A stretch of DNA of 64,000 nt from Rhizobium oryzicola (GTDB taxonomy: Bacteria > Pseudomonadota > Alphaproteobacteria > Rhizobiales > Rhizobiaceae), in assembly GCF_030504645.1 (NCBI RefSeq), contig NZ_JAUKWQ010000005.1:186001-250000 (forward strand), in the 5' to 3' direction. Below are positions 43,543 to 53,240 of the stretch, piece by piece. A program made the translations under genes and the position numbers. Below the pieces are notes generated by a model that saw nothing but the letters and a program-made list of their open reading frames with translations, was not told the origin of the DNA and made no database searches. Numbering within the stretch: the stretch's first letter is position 1; every line of letters begins with the position of its first letter.

Positions 43543-45324
43543 TTAGAGTACCTTGGCCAGGAATTCCGCCGTGCGCGGATGGTCCGGCCTGTTGAAGACC
43601 TTGTGCGGCGTGCCGGTTTCGAGGATGCGGCCCTGCTCCATGAAGACGACCTGATCCGCCACTTCGCGGGCAAAGCCGATCTCATGCGTGACGATGATGA
43701 GCGTGGTGCCGGAGCTGGAAAGCTCCTTGATCACGGACAGCACTTCGCCCACGAGCTCCGGATCGAGTGCGGAGGTCGGCTCGTCAAACAGCAGCACCTT
43801 CGGCTTCAGCGCCAGGGCGCGCGCAATCGCAACGCGCTGCTGCTGGCCGCCGGACAATTGCCGGGGATAGGCTTCCGCCTTGTCGGCAAGACCGACGCGG
43901 GCGAGAAGCTCGCGCGCTTCGGTTTCCGCCTGCTCGCGGGAAACACCACGGACGGTGACGGGCGCCTCGATGATGTTCTCCAGCACGCTGAGATGCGGGA
44001 AGAGATTGAAGTTCTGGAACACCATGCCGATTTCGACGCGGCGTTTCAGGATGTCCATTTCCTTCAACTCGTAAAGGGTTTCGCCCTCCTGGCGATAGCC
44101 GATCAACTGGCCGTCGATGGCAATGAAGCCGTCATCGACGCGTTCGAGATGGTTGATCGAGCGCAGCAGAGTCGACTTTCCAGAGCCCGATTGGCCGAGA
44201 ATGACCGTCACGCTGCCGGCGGAAAGCGACAGCGATACATCATCCAGAACCTTGAGCGGCCCAAAGCTCTTGGAAACGCCCTGGATCGTCACGTCACCGC
44301 CGCGTGCATGCAAGGGCGCGATGCTGACATTGCGGTTGACCTGCGTCGCCGTAATGGCGGTACGGCGCTCGCGTGCCGGAACTAATTGCCGGTAAAGCCG
44401 CGAAAACAGGGAGGGCGGCAGAATGCGCAGCGCACCGCGAGCATAATGACGCTCGATATGATGCTGGATGATCGAGAGAACCGTGAGGATCACCAGATAC
44501 CAGACGGTTGCCACCATCAGCAGCGGAATGACTTCGAGATTGCGGCGATAGATGATCTGGATCGTATAGAACAGTTCCGGCAGTGCCAGAATGTAAACTT
44601 GAGACGTGCCCTTGGCGAGGCCGATGATATCGTTGAAAGCCGTTGGCAGAATCGAGCGCATGGCCTGCGGAAGGACGATGCGAGATGCCTGGCGCTTACG
44701 CGGCAGACCAAGCGCTGCCGCCGCTTCCAGCTGTCCCTGGTCGACCGATAGAATGCCGCCGCGAATGATTTCTGAAGCGAAGGCAGCCTGGTTCAGCGTC
44801 AAGCCAAGCAATGCCGCCGCGAAAGGCGTCATGATCTGCGTGGTGTTCCAGCTGAAGAAGTTGATGCCGGTATAGGGCACGCCGATCGTGATCGTCTCGT
44901 AGAGATAACCGAGATTGTTGAGGATCAGCAGCAATACCACCAACGGGATGGAGCGGAAGAGCCAGATATAGGTCCAGGAGAGACCCGACAGCAGCGGCGA
45001 GCGGGAAACACGCGCCAGCGCCAGCGCCGTACCCAGTGCAAAGCCGAAAATCGAGCCGAGAAGCGTCAGCAGGAGCGTGCGGCCAAGCCCCACCAGAACG
45101 GGCTCGGCGAAGAACCATTGTGCAAACACGTCCCATCCCCAACGAGGATTGGTGAGCACGGATTGCAGGGAAATCCCGATGACGACAAGCGCGAAAATCG
45201 TGCCGGCCGTTCTTGCCGGATAGCGCGCAGGCACGATCTTGAAATGCGCATAGTTGGTTTTGGGTTGCGGTGCGGGTTTGGATTTGGCGATGTCGGAATC
45301 AATGAAGTCGGTCGTGACGGCCAT
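43543..45324 (-). CDS. ABC permease-ATPase fusion (TcyLMN-like)
   Basis: 593-residue fusion of an amino-acid-type permease and its ATPase. Residues about 35-310 contain five to six membrane helices with the EAA loop GQLEAAAALGLPRKRQASRIVLPQA; residues about 345-593 form the ATPase with Walker A GQSGSGKST, signature LSGGQQQR and Walker B LLFDEPTSALDPE. One chain replaces the separate permease and ATPase subunits, and a homodimer would give the full transporter. It sits between the GNAT gene and the twin binding proteins, implying import of a sulfur amino acid derivative. Confidence 0.92.
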   Translation of the reverse strand: MAVTTDFIDSDIAKSKPAPQPKTNYAHFKIVPARYPARTAGTIFALVVIGISLQSVLTNPRWGWDVFAQWFFAEPVLVGLGRTLLLTLLGSIFGFALGTALALARVSRSPLLSGLSWTYIWLFRSIPLVVLLLILNNLGYLYETITIGVPYTGINFFSWNTTQIMTPFAAALLGLTLNQAAFASEIIRGGILSVDQGQLEAAAALGLPRKRQASRIVLPQAMRSILPTAFNDIIGLAKGTSQVYILALPELFYTIQIIYRRNLEVIPLLMVATVWYLVILTVLSIIQHHIERHYARGALRILPPSLFSRLYRQLVPARERRTAITATQVNRNVSIAPLHARGGDVTIQGVSKSFGPLKVLDDVSLSLSAGSVTVILGQSGSGKSTLLRSINHLERVDDGFIAIDGQLIGYRQEGETLYELKEMDILKRRVEIGMVFQNFNLFPHLSVLENIIEAPVTVRGVSREQAETEARELLARVGLADKAEAYPRQLSGGQQQRVAIARALALKPKVLLFDEPTSALDPELVGEVLSVIKELSSSGTTLIIVTHEIGFAREVADQVVFMEQGRILETGTPHKVFNRPDHPRTAEFLAKVL

Positions 45325-45333
45325 CGTAAATCC

Positions 45334-45882
45334 TCACGCACTCTGTCGCACGGTGGCGATGGAAGGCTGGACGTGATGAGGCTGCGCTAAGCTGACAGCC
45401 TTCAGGTGTTTTTCGAACGGCAGCTTGACGATGGTCTCCGGCGGGGCCGTTGTGTCGAAGAGCGCAGTGTATCCGTTGGTCAGGTACAGACCGACCGCCT
45501 CGGGCTGGCGAAAGCCCGTGGTCAGGTAGACGCGGCTATAACCTTGGCGAACCGCTTGCGCCTCCAGCTCCAGAAGCACCTTGCGCGCCAGTCCCTGCCG
45601 TCTCAGTGAAGCATCGGTCCAGATGCGCTTGAACTCTGCCGTCCCTTCGTCAGCATGGGCCATGAATGCGCCACCGGCAATCGCACGTCCCTCACGCAAC
45701 AACAGAAGGAAGTTGCCGTGCGGCGGTTGGAAAACCTCGGCCGGATAGCGGTTGATCTCCTTGGACGCCCCTTCCTTGTCGAAGAAGCTGCCATAGCGGC
45801 TGTCATATTCGAAGGTCAGTTGTTCAAGCAGTGGCCTCGCCAGCGGATCGAGGGTGCTTGTGTAATGAAATTGATCACTCAT
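45334..45882 (-). CDS. GNAT N-acetyltransferase (SnaA-like by context)
   Basis: 182-residue GCN5-related acetyltransferase. The acetyl-CoA loop RRQGLARKVL near residue 104 and the C-terminal PEAVGLYLTNGYTAL are typical. In the Bacillus S-alkylcysteine and 2-succinocysteine operons a GNAT enzyme acetylates the amino group of the cysteine conjugate before monooxygenase attack and M20 deacetylation; the same partners surround this gene. That assignment is inference from context. AAGGAG precedes the ATG, and the stop is 9 bases before the transporter. Confidence 0.82.
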   Translation of the reverse strand: MSDQFHYTSTLDPLARPLLEQLTFEYDSRYGSFFDKEGASKEINRYPAEVFQPPHGNFLLLLREGRAIAGGAFMAHADEGTAEFKRIWTDASLRRQGLARKVLLELEAQAVRQGYSRVYLTTGFRQPEAVGLYLTNGYTALFDTTAPPETIVKLPFEKHLKAVSLAQPHHVQPSIATVRQSA

Positions 45883-45906
45883 GGCGTCTCCTTGGATCGT
45901 GGCGGA

Positions 45907-47094
45907 TCAGGACAGGAAGGCTTCGGCAAGCCGCACCCAAAGGGTGGCGGAGGGCGCGATAATGTCGTCGTTGAAGCGGTATTGCGGGCTGTGAAGAGGA
46001 GCACCTTCACCATTGCCGGCGAAGATGTACGCCCCGGGCCGGGCCTGCAGCATGTATGCGAAGTCTTCACTCGCGGTGCGTGGACGGAAATCCGCGATCA
46101 CTGCGCCCTCAGGAAAATGGCTTTCGGCGATCTGGCGAATGAAGGCGGTTTCGGTGACGTCATTGATGACGGCTGGAAAGCCCCGCCGATAGTTGACATC
46201 TGCCGTCGCGCCGAAACTTTCGGCCTGCGCCCGGGCCAGTGCTGGCACGCGCTCGGCCAGCTTCGCCCTCACTTCCGGCGTAAACGCCCTCAAAGTCAGC
46301 TTCAGATCCACGCTTTCAGGAATGACGTTGGAGGCCGAGCCCCCATGAATGGAGCCGACCGTGACCACCGCCGTCTCCAGCGGATCGATATTGCGCGAAA
46401 CCACGCTTTGGACGGCCGTGATGAATGCGGCCGAGGCAAGCACTGGATCAACCGCTTCGTGGGGAGCCGCGCCATGCCCGCCTTTGCCGCGAAAGGTGAT
46501 CAAGGCCTGATCCACGGAAGCCATGGCAGGCCCCGCAACGAAGCCGAATTGCCCGGCAGGAACCCCAGGCCAGTTGTGAAGACCGAAGACGACATCGACA
46601 GGGAAGCGTTCGAAGAGGCCCTCGTCGATCATCGCCTTGGCACCGGCACCGATTTCTTCCGCAGGCTGGAAGATCAGCACCAGGGTTCCGTCAAACGCCA
46701 CCTCCTCAGCCAGATAGCGCGCTGCCGCCAACAAAATGGCCGTATGCCCGTCATGACCGCAGGCATGCATAACACCTTCATTTTGCGACGCGAACGGCTG
46801 GCCTGTGTCTTCGAGAATGGGAAGCGCATCGAAATCGGCGCGGATGCCGAGACGCTTTTCGCCCTCCCCCCGCTTCAGCGTGGCAACCACACCCGTGCCG
46901 CCGATCCCCTCATGCACCGTAAAGCCATAGGAGAGCAGGTAGCGGGCAATGATTCCCGCTGTACGCTTCTCCTTGAAAGCCAGTTCCGGATGCCGATGAA
47001 GATCATGGCGAAGCGCAATAATCTCATCGATGAAGGCAAAGCTGATCACTTCGGCGGTGTCGCTTCCGCGACCGCCGTTCACGTGAATATTCAT
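45907..47094 (-). CDS. M20-family amidohydrolase / N-acyl-amino-acid deacetylase (SndA-like by context)
   Basis: 395-residue metallo-amidohydrolase of the M20D (hippurate hydrolase/IAA-amino-acid hydrolase) family. Metal-site motifs are present: RHDLHRHPELAFKE, MHACGHDGHTAIL with the catalytic Cys/His, PAEEIGAGA and a late His in PLHSPQYRFND. Given the GNAT, monooxygenase and transporter partners, it probably removes the acetyl group from N-acetylcysteine or a related product. GGAG six bases before the ATG at 47094 decides the start. Confidence 0.88.
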   Translation of the reverse strand: MNIHVNGGRGSDTAEVISFAFIDEIIALRHDLHRHPELAFKEKRTAGIIARYLLSYGFTVHEGIGGTGVVATLKRGEGEKRLGIRADFDALPILEDTGQPFASQNEGVMHACGHDGHTAILLAAARYLAEEVAFDGTLVLIFQPAEEIGAGAKAMIDEGLFERFPVDVVFGLHNWPGVPAGQFGFVAGPAMASVDQALITFRGKGGHGAAPHEAVDPVLASAAFITAVQSVVSRNIDPLETAVVTVGSIHGGSASNVIPESVDLKLTLRAFTPEVRAKLAERVPALARAQAESFGATADVNYRRGFPAVINDVTETAFIRQIAESHFPEGAVIADFRPRTASEDFAYMLQARPGAYIFAGNGEGAPLHSPQYRFNDDIIAPSATLWVRLAEAFLS

Positions 47095-47142
47095 GATGGT
47101 CTCCAAAGCTATCGCGGCAGCATTCGCTTTGACGAACGAATG

Positions 47143-48477
47143 TCAGGCGCGGGCCTTCTCCCAGGTCTCTTGCGTCGCATAGCGGCTTTGCTTGAACGGC
47201 AGGCCGAGATTTTCGCGCAATGTCGAGCCAGTCAGCTGACCGTCGAAATACCCGCGCTCTTTCAGAATCGGCAGAACCAGTTCGATGAAATCGTCCAGTC
47301 CCTCGGCAATGACCGGAAAGCCGAGAATGAAGCCATCAGCGGCGTCGTTCTCGACCCAGTCGATAATCTTGTCGGCGATGGCCTCTGCCGTGCCGACAAA
47401 GCCTTCGCGTGGTGTGGCAGCTTCCAATGCCGCCTCGCGCAAGGTCTGGCCCTTTTCCCTGGCAATTCGCTTGATGCGATCCGTCGTCGAGCGGAAGCTG
47501 TTCTTGCCGATATCGCCGAGTTCCGGGAATGGCTCATCCAGCGGATAGACGCTGAAATCGTGATGATCGAAGAAGCGGCCGAGATAGGCCAGAGCTTCGT
47601 CGATGGTGATCAGATTGCGGATGATCTGGTATTTCTCTTCCGCCTCTGCCTGTGTGCGACCGACAACCGGGCCGATGCCGGGGAAGATCTTCACATCACT
47701 GGCGGAACGACCCTGTGCGACGGCCGCTTGCTTCACCCGCTGGGAGAAGGCGCGGTTTTCTTCGACAGAAACGGAATTGGTGAAGACGGCATCCGCATGC
47801 TTTCCGGCAAGGCCGATCCCCGCATCGGACGAACCCGCCTGGAAGACGACCGGTTGCCCTTGCGCAGAGCGCTGGATGTTGAGCGGGCCTTCCACGGAGA
47901 AGAAACGGCCCTTGTGGTCAAGCCGGTGCAGCTTGTCGCGCTCGAAGAACTGGCCGGTGTCGCGATTACGCACGAAGGCATCGTCATCCCAGCTGTCCCA
48001 CAGCCCTTTCACGACATCCAGGTATTCGTGCGCGATCTCATAGCGTAGCGCGTGTTCCGGATGCTGACGGCTGTAGTTGCGCGCCGTTCCCTCAAGCGGA
48101 GTGGTAACCGCATTCCAGCCGGCACGACCGCCGCTGATCAGATCGAGCGAGGCGAATTGACGGGCCACGGTGAACGGATCGCTATAAGAGGTGGATACGG
48201 TTCCGGCGAGGCCGAACTTGCTTGTCACTGCCGCGAGAGCCGAAAGGATCGTCAGCGGCTCAAAGCGATTGAGGAAATGCGGGATTGACTTCTCGTTGAT
48301 GTAGAGGCCATCGGCCACGAAGCCGAAGGCAATGCCAGCTGCTTCCGCCTTCAGTGCAACGCTCTTGAAGAACTCGAGATTGACGCTCGCGTCGACAGGG
48401 CTCTTCGGGTGGCGCCAGGCGTTCATATGGCCGCCTGGGCCCTGCAGCATGATGCCAAAGGTGATTTTCTTGCTCAT
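47143..48477 (-). CDS. LLM-class FMN monooxygenase, NtaA/CmoJ family
   Basis: 444-residue NtaA/SnaA/DszA-family monooxygenase. FGIMLQGPGGHMNAWRHP, TVSTSYSDPFTVARQFASLD, GRAGWNAVTTP near residue 118 and PVVFQAGSSDAGIGLAGKHAD near 210 are diagnostic. YtnJ/CmoJ of Bacillus subtilis belongs to this family and oxidatively dealkylates N-acetyl-S-alkylcysteine; the surrounding acetyltransferase and deacetylase support an equivalent role. It needs FMNH2 from a reductase. It lies between the M20 gene (48 bases) and the MsnO8-like gene (17 bases). Confidence 0.87.
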   Translation of the reverse strand: MSKKITFGIMLQGPGGHMNAWRHPKSPVDASVNLEFFKSVALKAEAAGIAFGFVADGLYINEKSIPHFLNRFEPLTILSALAAVTSKFGLAGTVSTSYSDPFTVARQFASLDLISGGRAGWNAVTTPLEGTARNYSRQHPEHALRYEIAHEYLDVVKGLWDSWDDDAFVRNRDTGQFFERDKLHRLDHKGRFFSVEGPLNIQRSAQGQPVVFQAGSSDAGIGLAGKHADAVFTNSVSVEENRAFSQRVKQAAVAQGRSASDVKIFPGIGPVVGRTQAEAEEKYQIIRNLITIDEALAYLGRFFDHHDFSVYPLDEPFPELGDIGKNSFRSTTDRIKRIAREKGQTLREAALEAATPREGFVGTAEAIADKIIDWVENDAADGFILGFPVIAEGLDDFIELVLPILKERGYFDGQLTGSTLRENLGLPFKQSRYATQETWEKARA

Positions 48478-48494
48478 AGGGTCATGCTCCTTGT

Positions 48495-49493
48495 TCAGGC
48501 GGCAGCGGAAAGCGGCGAGCGAGCCAAAAGCTCAACAGACGCCAGTCGCTCATCCGCACTGACAGCCGGGGGTTCGATGATGAATTCCTCGATGCCGTAA
48601 AGGCTAGACAGTTCCGCCAGTTGGGCATGGATCGTGTCCGGTGTACCATGCAGGATGCTCGGCTTGCGCTCCTCGATGCGGAAGCTCTTGGCGCCGGCCT
48701 GGCGGGCGAACTCTTCCGCCTGTTCACGTCGGCCGAGGCTGACTGACTGCCCGTTGTCCAGAAAGACTTTGAAGACCTTTAAACCGGAAATCTGCTCTGC
48801 GGCGCGCGCCGCATTGTTTGATGCCAACGCGGCGAGCGCCAGGATGGCGGACTTGCCGCCGCTTTCGCTGCGGAAGGTTTCGACACTGAGGCGAAGATTT
48901 TCCGGGTCGCCGTTCAGATGTCCGGCAAACACGAACTGCCACCCGTGCTGCGCTGCGAGCTTGGCGCTATCGGGGCTCGCGCCCAGCAGCAAGCGCTCGG
49001 CGCTGACTGGGGGGCGCGGACCGGCGACCGGCAAAGCCGCGTTGCGTTCGGCAGCAATGGCCTCATCCAGAAACGTGTTCAGCGCACTCAACTGAGCGAC
49101 AAATTCCGGTTTCTCCGTCCGATAGATCTGCAACGCCTGGGTGGCATTCGGCAATCCACCGGGTGTCTTGCCAACGCCGAGATCGACCCGCCCCGGCGCC
49201 AATGACGACAGAAGATTGAATGCTTCCGCCACTTTATAAGGGCTGTAGTGCTGCAACATGACACCGCCGGATCCCACGCGGATGCGCGAGGTGTTCGCGA
49301 GAATCCAGCTTACCAGAACCTCGGGCGCAGAGCTTGCGAGCTCCGTCGTACCGTGGTGCTCCGCCACCCAAAACCGTCTATAACCTAGTTCTTCCGCCCG
49401 TTTGGCGAGATGGACCGTGTTCGAGAGCGCAGTGACCGCGCTTTCACCCTGACGGATGGGACTTTTGTCCAGAAGGCTGAGTTGATAAGTCAT
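48495..49493 (-). CDS. LLM-class oxidoreductase, MsnO8/CmoO (YtmO) family
   Basis: 332-residue luciferase-like protein with the MsnO8-family opening LSLLDKSPIRQGE, then YRRFWVAEHHGTTELASSAPEVL and GSGGVMLQHYSPYKVAEAFNLL. Bacillus YtmO/CmoO is of this type and sits in the S-alkylcysteine salvage operon. It is the first gene of the nine-gene leftward operon. GGAG supports the ATG. The upstream gap holds the CTATGTAATCGATAGAC motif shared with the DmoA-like gene. Confidence 0.86.
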   Translation of the reverse strand: MTYQLSLLDKSPIRQGESAVTALSNTVHLAKRAEELGYRRFWVAEHHGTTELASSAPEVLVSWILANTSRIRVGSGGVMLQHYSPYKVAEAFNLLSSLAPGRVDLGVGKTPGGLPNATQALQIYRTEKPEFVAQLSALNTFLDEAIAAERNAALPVAGPRPPVSAERLLLGASPDSAKLAAQHGWQFVFAGHLNGDPENLRLSVETFRSESGGKSAILALAALASNNAARAAEQISGLKVFKVFLDNGQSVSLGRREQAEEFARQAGAKSFRIEERKPSILHGTPDTIHAQLAELSSLYGIEEFIIEPPAVSADERLASVELLARSPLSAAA

Positions 49494-50051
49494 GAAGCAT
49501 CTCCACCGAACCAGTTGGAGATCATTTATTCTATGTAATCGATAGACTGATAAGCAATGGATTTGCGTAAGACGGCTCCGATGGGGAAAATTCGGTGCGT
49601 CATTTCAGGCAATGCAACTTGCAAACCTACACGCTGCGCCTTCACCCGAACTTGGACCCGCCGCTGAAAACCGGACGTTTCTGCGTTTCCTGAGGTACCT
49701 GGAAGATCCGACGCAAGGCGAGAGCCTGCGTGAAGAATGCGAACTACGGGAGCCAGACGCGCACCTGAACAGGGTGCCCCTGCCCCGCCCTCGCGATCGG
49801 ACGTCTATCGAAGTTTCAGACCTGAAGAGACATCTCTCAGATCTGCTCACGCGCTCCCTGAGCGAAGGCCGGAAATTGACCCGTGCATAGGCCAGGCAAG
49901 GGCAAAAGTCAGTTTTCGCGCAGAATGGTCTCACGGCAAAGATCCATTCTCTCAATATCGACGGAAATAGAATAGTGATTTTATGGACAATATTGACGAT
50001 ATGCGCGCGGGGAATGACACTGGAGACATTCAACGGATGCGGAGGTTTCAA
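49494..50051. other. Divergent intergenic region with an uncertain 92-codon frame
   Basis: 558 bases between the LLM operon and the small rightward genes. The first 70 bases hold the promoter motifs of the leftward operon. A rightward frame at 49612-49890 (92 residues, ending SDLLTRSLSEGRKL) and an overlapping leftward frame (49605-50069, Ser/Arg-rich) both lack good ribosome binding sites and family resemblance, so neither is called as a gene. It may be a decayed coding fragment. Confidence 0.45.
49531..49560 (-). promoter_or_regulatory. Candidate sulfur-regulon operator before the CmoO-like operon
   Basis: CTATGTAATCGATAGAC (49531-49547) nearly repeats CTATAAATCGATAGAC at 33078-33093, and AATGGATT follows 9 bases later. 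Both copies precede leftward LLM genes with the same orientation. The CTAT-N6/7-ATAG dyad is consistent with a LysR-type site. Confidence 0.5.
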
Positions 50052-50222
50052 ATGCTCGCTTGGCTGCAAACACTGCCTCTAAGGAGGATTTTCGGATGGG
50101 TGACATTCGGGGTGGCCGATGCTTTGTCCACGCAGAGCGAGCCAATCCCCCTCTCCGACCGTGACCGTGATCAAGCCGCCGAGGTCTCCTTCTGGGGGCT
50201 TGCAGCATTCCCGGTTCTTTGA
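50052..50222 (+). CDS. Small hypothetical protein (56 aa)
   Basis: A 56-residue frame preceded by GGAGG at 50041-50045 with ideal spacing to the ATG. It opens MLAWLQTLPLRRIFGWVTF, which could be an amphipathic or short membrane segment, and ends WGLAAFPVL after an acidic/basic middle. The family is not recognised. It is followed 9 bases later by a second small gene and then the flavoprotein/SsuD cluster, suggesting the head of that operon. Confidence 0.5.
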   Translation: MLAWLQTLPLRRIFGWVTFGVADALSTQSEPIPLSDRDRDQAAEVSFWGLAAFPVL

Positions 50223-50231
50223 GGATCTGTG

Positions 50232-50372
50232 ATGGCCTCTCTCGCGGAACGCACAACTCGAGTCATTGCATGGCCAAGCCTGCGTCTGCAGGGGCCACGT
50301 GATCTTCTGCTGGGTCGCTTTGCCGTGGCTGCATCTTTCGCCTTCATCCTTTTCGTGACGACCGGATTTTGA
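50232..50372 (+). CDS. Small membrane protein (46 aa)
   Basis: A 46-residue frame with GAGG at 50221-50224 and an ATG seven bases on. The first half is basic and soluble; the second (FAVAASFAFILFVTTGF) is a single hydrophobic helix running to the C-terminus, as in tail-anchored small proteins. The family is not recognised. It lies between the 56-residue frame and the FAD/NAD(P)-binding gene on the same strand. Confidence 0.5.
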   Translation: MASLAERTTRVIAWPSLRLQGPRDLLLGRFAVAASFAFILFVTTGF

Positions 50373-50464
50373 GGCTGAAAGCAGTGTTCCGAGTTTGATA
50401 TGACCCGAGCCGGAAGGGGATCGCCGGTCGATTGCCCAGTATTAAAACCGTTCCAGAAAGCACC

Positions 50465-51943
50465 ATGCTACCAGTCTCAGATGCGCCTTTGATTGCCGTG
50501 ATCGGCGGTGGTTTCAGTGGGGCCGCTTTCGCGCTCCACCTCGTACGGCATCACGGGCCCGCAGCGCGGATCGTAATCTTCGAACCGCGTTCGCGGTTGG
50601 GCGCGGGGCTCGCTTACAGCACCCTGGATCCGGCGCACCGGATCAATGTGCCGGCGGGACGCATGTCGCTTTACCCCGACCTGCCGGACAACTTCCAAGC
50701 CTTTGTCGAGCGCAGCAGGGAACAGGATCGAGATGGCAAACTGCTTGCCCCGGACGGGACCCCTTACCCGCGCCGGCGCGTATTCGGAGACTATGTCGCT
50801 GCCGAGATCGAACCTTTCCTTGCATCCGGCACTGTCGTTCATCGTCGCGCCAGCGTCGCGAGCATGACACGCGTGGCGAACCGCTGGCATGTGACGGATG
50901 CGTGGGGCGAAAGCCTTCTGGCGGATGCGGTGGTTATCGCTGCGACGCATCCGCCACCCGCCTTGCCCTCGACTCTCTCATCGGTGAAGACCCATCCGAA
51001 GCTGATCAGCGATGTGACTGTCGCGGATGCGCTTGCCCCTGTTGGCAGGGACGACAGCGTCCTGATCGTTGGCAACGGCCTGACATCCGCCGATGTCGTT
51101 GCAAGCCTTGCCGAACGGGGTCACCGCGGAAAAATCACATCCATTTCCCGTCGTGGTTTGCGCTCGCGCGGCCATCCGGTCGGCACTCAAGACCCCTTTG
51201 GTGATTTCACCACATCGCCCTCAAGAAGAGCATCCGATCTTCTTCATCGCATTCGCACTGCCATCCGGGAAGCGAAGGCCCAGGGCCTGAAATGGCACCC
51301 GGTGCTCGATGCCGTGCGCAGCCAAGGCTTTGCCATCTGGCGCGCCTTGGATGTCCCTGCCCGCCGACGCATCGCGCGGCTGGCGCGACCGTTCTGGGAC
51401 GCTCACCGCTTCCGCATCGCGCCACAGGTCGAGGCCGTGCTTGATGATGCCATCTCGGCAGGGCGACTGAAGATCCTCGCTGCCTCGCTCGCCAAAGTGG
51501 AGGCGACGGAGACGGGTTTCCGGGTCGAGTTGCGGGTGAAGCAACAGGCAGACACCTCCATCGATGTCGACGCCATCGTTGTCACCACCGGCCCCGCACA
51601 CGGGCAGATCCTACGCTCGCAACCTTTCCTTCAGGAGCTCGCGGAGGCCGGGCTCCTCAGCGCCTGCGAGACCGGCCTCGGTCTTGCCTGCGATCTCAAC
51701 GCCAATGCGTTGGGCGCTGATGGTCAGCCCATCACCGATCTCTTTATCCTCGGACCACTCGCACGCGGCACCTTCGGCGAACTCATGGGGCTGCCGCAGG
51801 TCACGGAACATGCACTGCTGGTTTCGGAGAAGGTGGCGAAGCATCTCGCCCTCCCTGAACTACCCGTCGCGAAACAACAACCCCAGAAGCTGGAAGATGC
51901 CACTGATCGGAAGCCGACTGCGCTGAGATCGCTGGCCAGATAA
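50465..51943 (+). CDS. FAD/NAD(P)-binding protein (NAD_binding_9 type)
   Basis: 492-residue flavoprotein with an N-terminal dinucleotide fold ([16 protein letters not shown] near residue 10), a conserved [15 protein letters not shown] segment ([18 protein letters not shown]), a second nucleotide motif ([15 protein letters not shown] near 200) and a C-terminal [14 protein letters not shown]. This family resembles flavin monooxygenases and is found in sulfonate-utilisation clusters, where its role is undefined. I chose the ATG at 50465; a TTG at 50432 would add 11 residues. The stop is 10 bases before the SsuD-like gene. Confidence 0.8.
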   Translation: MLPVSDAPLIAVIGGGFSGAAFALHLVRHHGPAARIVIFEPRSRLGAGLAYSTLDPAHRINVPAGRMSLYPDLPDNFQAFVERSREQDRDGKLLAPDGTPYPRRRVFGDYVAAEIEPFLASGTVVHRRASVASMTRVANRWHVTDAWGESLLADAVVIAATHPPPALPSTLSSVKTHPKLISDVTVADALAPVGRDDSVLIVGNGLTSADVVASLAERGHRGKITSISRRGLRSRGHPVGTQDPFGDFTTSPSRRASDLLHRIRTAIREAKAQGLKWHPVLDAVRSQGFAIWRALDVPARRRIARLARPFWDAHRFRIAPQVEAVLDDAISAGRLKILAASLAKVEATETGFRVELRVKQQADTSIDVDAIVVTTGPAHGQILRSQPFLQELAEAGLLSACETGLGLACDLNANALGADGQPITDLFILGPLARGTFGELMGLPQVTEHALLVSEKVAKHLALPELPVAKQQPQKLEDATDRKPTALRSLAR

Positions 51944-51953
51944 GGAAACTCGC

Positions 51954-53123
51954 ATGAGCAAGACCGTCAAGCCGCTTGATTTTCTCTGGTTCATCCCCTC
52001 CTCGGGTGATGGCGCCTATCTCGGATCCGACGACCTCAGCCGCCCCTCCGATCCCGGTTATTTCAAGGAGATCGCGCAAGCCGTCGATCGCCTCGGCTAT
52101 TCCGGCGTGCTGATCCCGACGGGGGCTGCCTGCGAAGAATCCTTCATTCTGGCGGCCAATCTGGCCGCCCATACGGAACAGTTGAAGTTCCTCGTTGCCA
52201 TCCGGCCGGGCGTCGCTTCCCCCGCCTATTATGCCCGCTTGGCCGCCACCCTTGACCGTGTGTCAAACGGAAGGCTTCTCCTCAACATTGTCGTGGGCGG
52301 CAGCGCACAGGAACTGGCCGGCGACGGCATCTTCCTGCCGCATGACGAGCGCTATGACCATGCAGACGAATTCTTCCAGGTTTTCAACAAACTGATCGAA
52401 ACCGGCAGCGCCAATCTCGATGGAAAATACATCAAGGCGCATGATGCGGAACTGGTTCTGCCGCCGGTTCAGGACCCGCGGCCACCGATCTATTTCGGCG
52501 GTTCCTCCGATGCCGCGATCGATTTCTGCGGCGGCATCATCGACAAATATCTGACCTGGGGTGAGCCGCCCGCACAGGTGGCGGAAAAGATTGCGAAGGT
52601 GCGCAAGGCAGCCGCAGCGCACGGCCGCGAGGTGACCTTCGGTATCCGTCTCCACTTCATCGTTCGCGAAACGGACGAGGAAGCATGGGAGGCAGCCGAC
52701 CGCCTGATCTCGAAACTGTCGGACGAGACCATCGCCGCCGCGCAGCAGGTGTTCGCAAAGAATTCCGACTCGGTGGGGCAGGCGCGGATGGTCGCCCTGC
52801 ATGGCGGACGTCGCGACAAGCTGGAGGTCTCGCCCAATCTCTGGGCCGGTATTGGACTGGTACGCTCCGGTGCGGGCACGGCGCTTGTGGGTTCGCCAAA
52901 GACGGTGGCTGAGCGGCTGCGCGAGTATCAGGATCTCGGTATCGACACCGTCATCGCATCCGGCTATCCGCATCTGGAGGAAGCCTATCGGGTTTCTGAA
53001 CTGCTGTTCCCGGAGATCGGCCTTGGCGGGCCCCGCAATCAGCTGCGCTCCTCCTTCGGTAAGAAACAGCTCTTCGGCGGCGGCGGCCATGGCGGTAACG
53101 TGCGGGTTGCTTCCGGCTCCTGA
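51954..53123 (+). CDS. ssuD: Alkanesulfonate monooxygenase, SsuD family
   Basis: 389-residue FMNH2-dependent monooxygenase that releases sulfite from alkanesulfonates. Family motifs include [33 protein letters not shown] with the active-site-region Cys, [32 protein letters not shown] near residue 110, and the His/Arg pair in [12 protein letters not shown] near 225. The C-terminal GGGGHGG tail is longer than in Escherichia coli SsuD. It is followed by a flavin reductase gene that could supply FMNH2. Confidence 0.88.
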   Translation: MSKTVKPLDFLWFIPSSGDGAYLGSDDLSRPSDPGYFKEIAQAVDRLGYSGVLIPTGAACEESFILAANLAAHTEQLKFLVAIRPGVASPAYYARLAATLDRVSNGRLLLNIVVGGSAQELAGDGIFLPHDERYDHADEFFQVFNKLIETGSANLDGKYIKAHDAELVLPPVQDPRPPIYFGGSSDAAIDFCGGIIDKYLTWGEPPAQVAEKIAKVRKAAAAHGREVTFGIRLHFIVRETDEEAWEAADRLISKLSDETIAAAQQVFAKNSDSVGQARMVALHGGRRDKLEVSPNLWAGIGLVRSGAGTALVGSPKTVAERLREYQDLGIDTVIASGYPHLEEAYRVSELLFPEIGLGGPRNQLRSSFGKKQLFGGGGHGGNVRVASGS

Positions 53124-53240
53124 AACGGCAGAAAGAACTGATATTCTACAAACTTTATAGGGAATGAAAAAGGCTGTCTCGCAACTGCCGTTGGCCCCCG
53201 CTAGCCTACCAGGATCGAACCACCGCTCAGGGATAGCGCA

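Noticed and set aside
45655..48048. 797-codon rightward open frame
   Set aside because: It runs opposite the GNAT, M20 and LLM genes, all with clear motifs on the other strand. It has no ribosome binding site or recognisable domain.
49612..49890. 92-codon rightward frame in the gap before the small genes
   Set aside because: The ribosome binding site is poor, an overlapping frame exists on the other strand, and no family resemblance is visible; kept only as a note on the gap.
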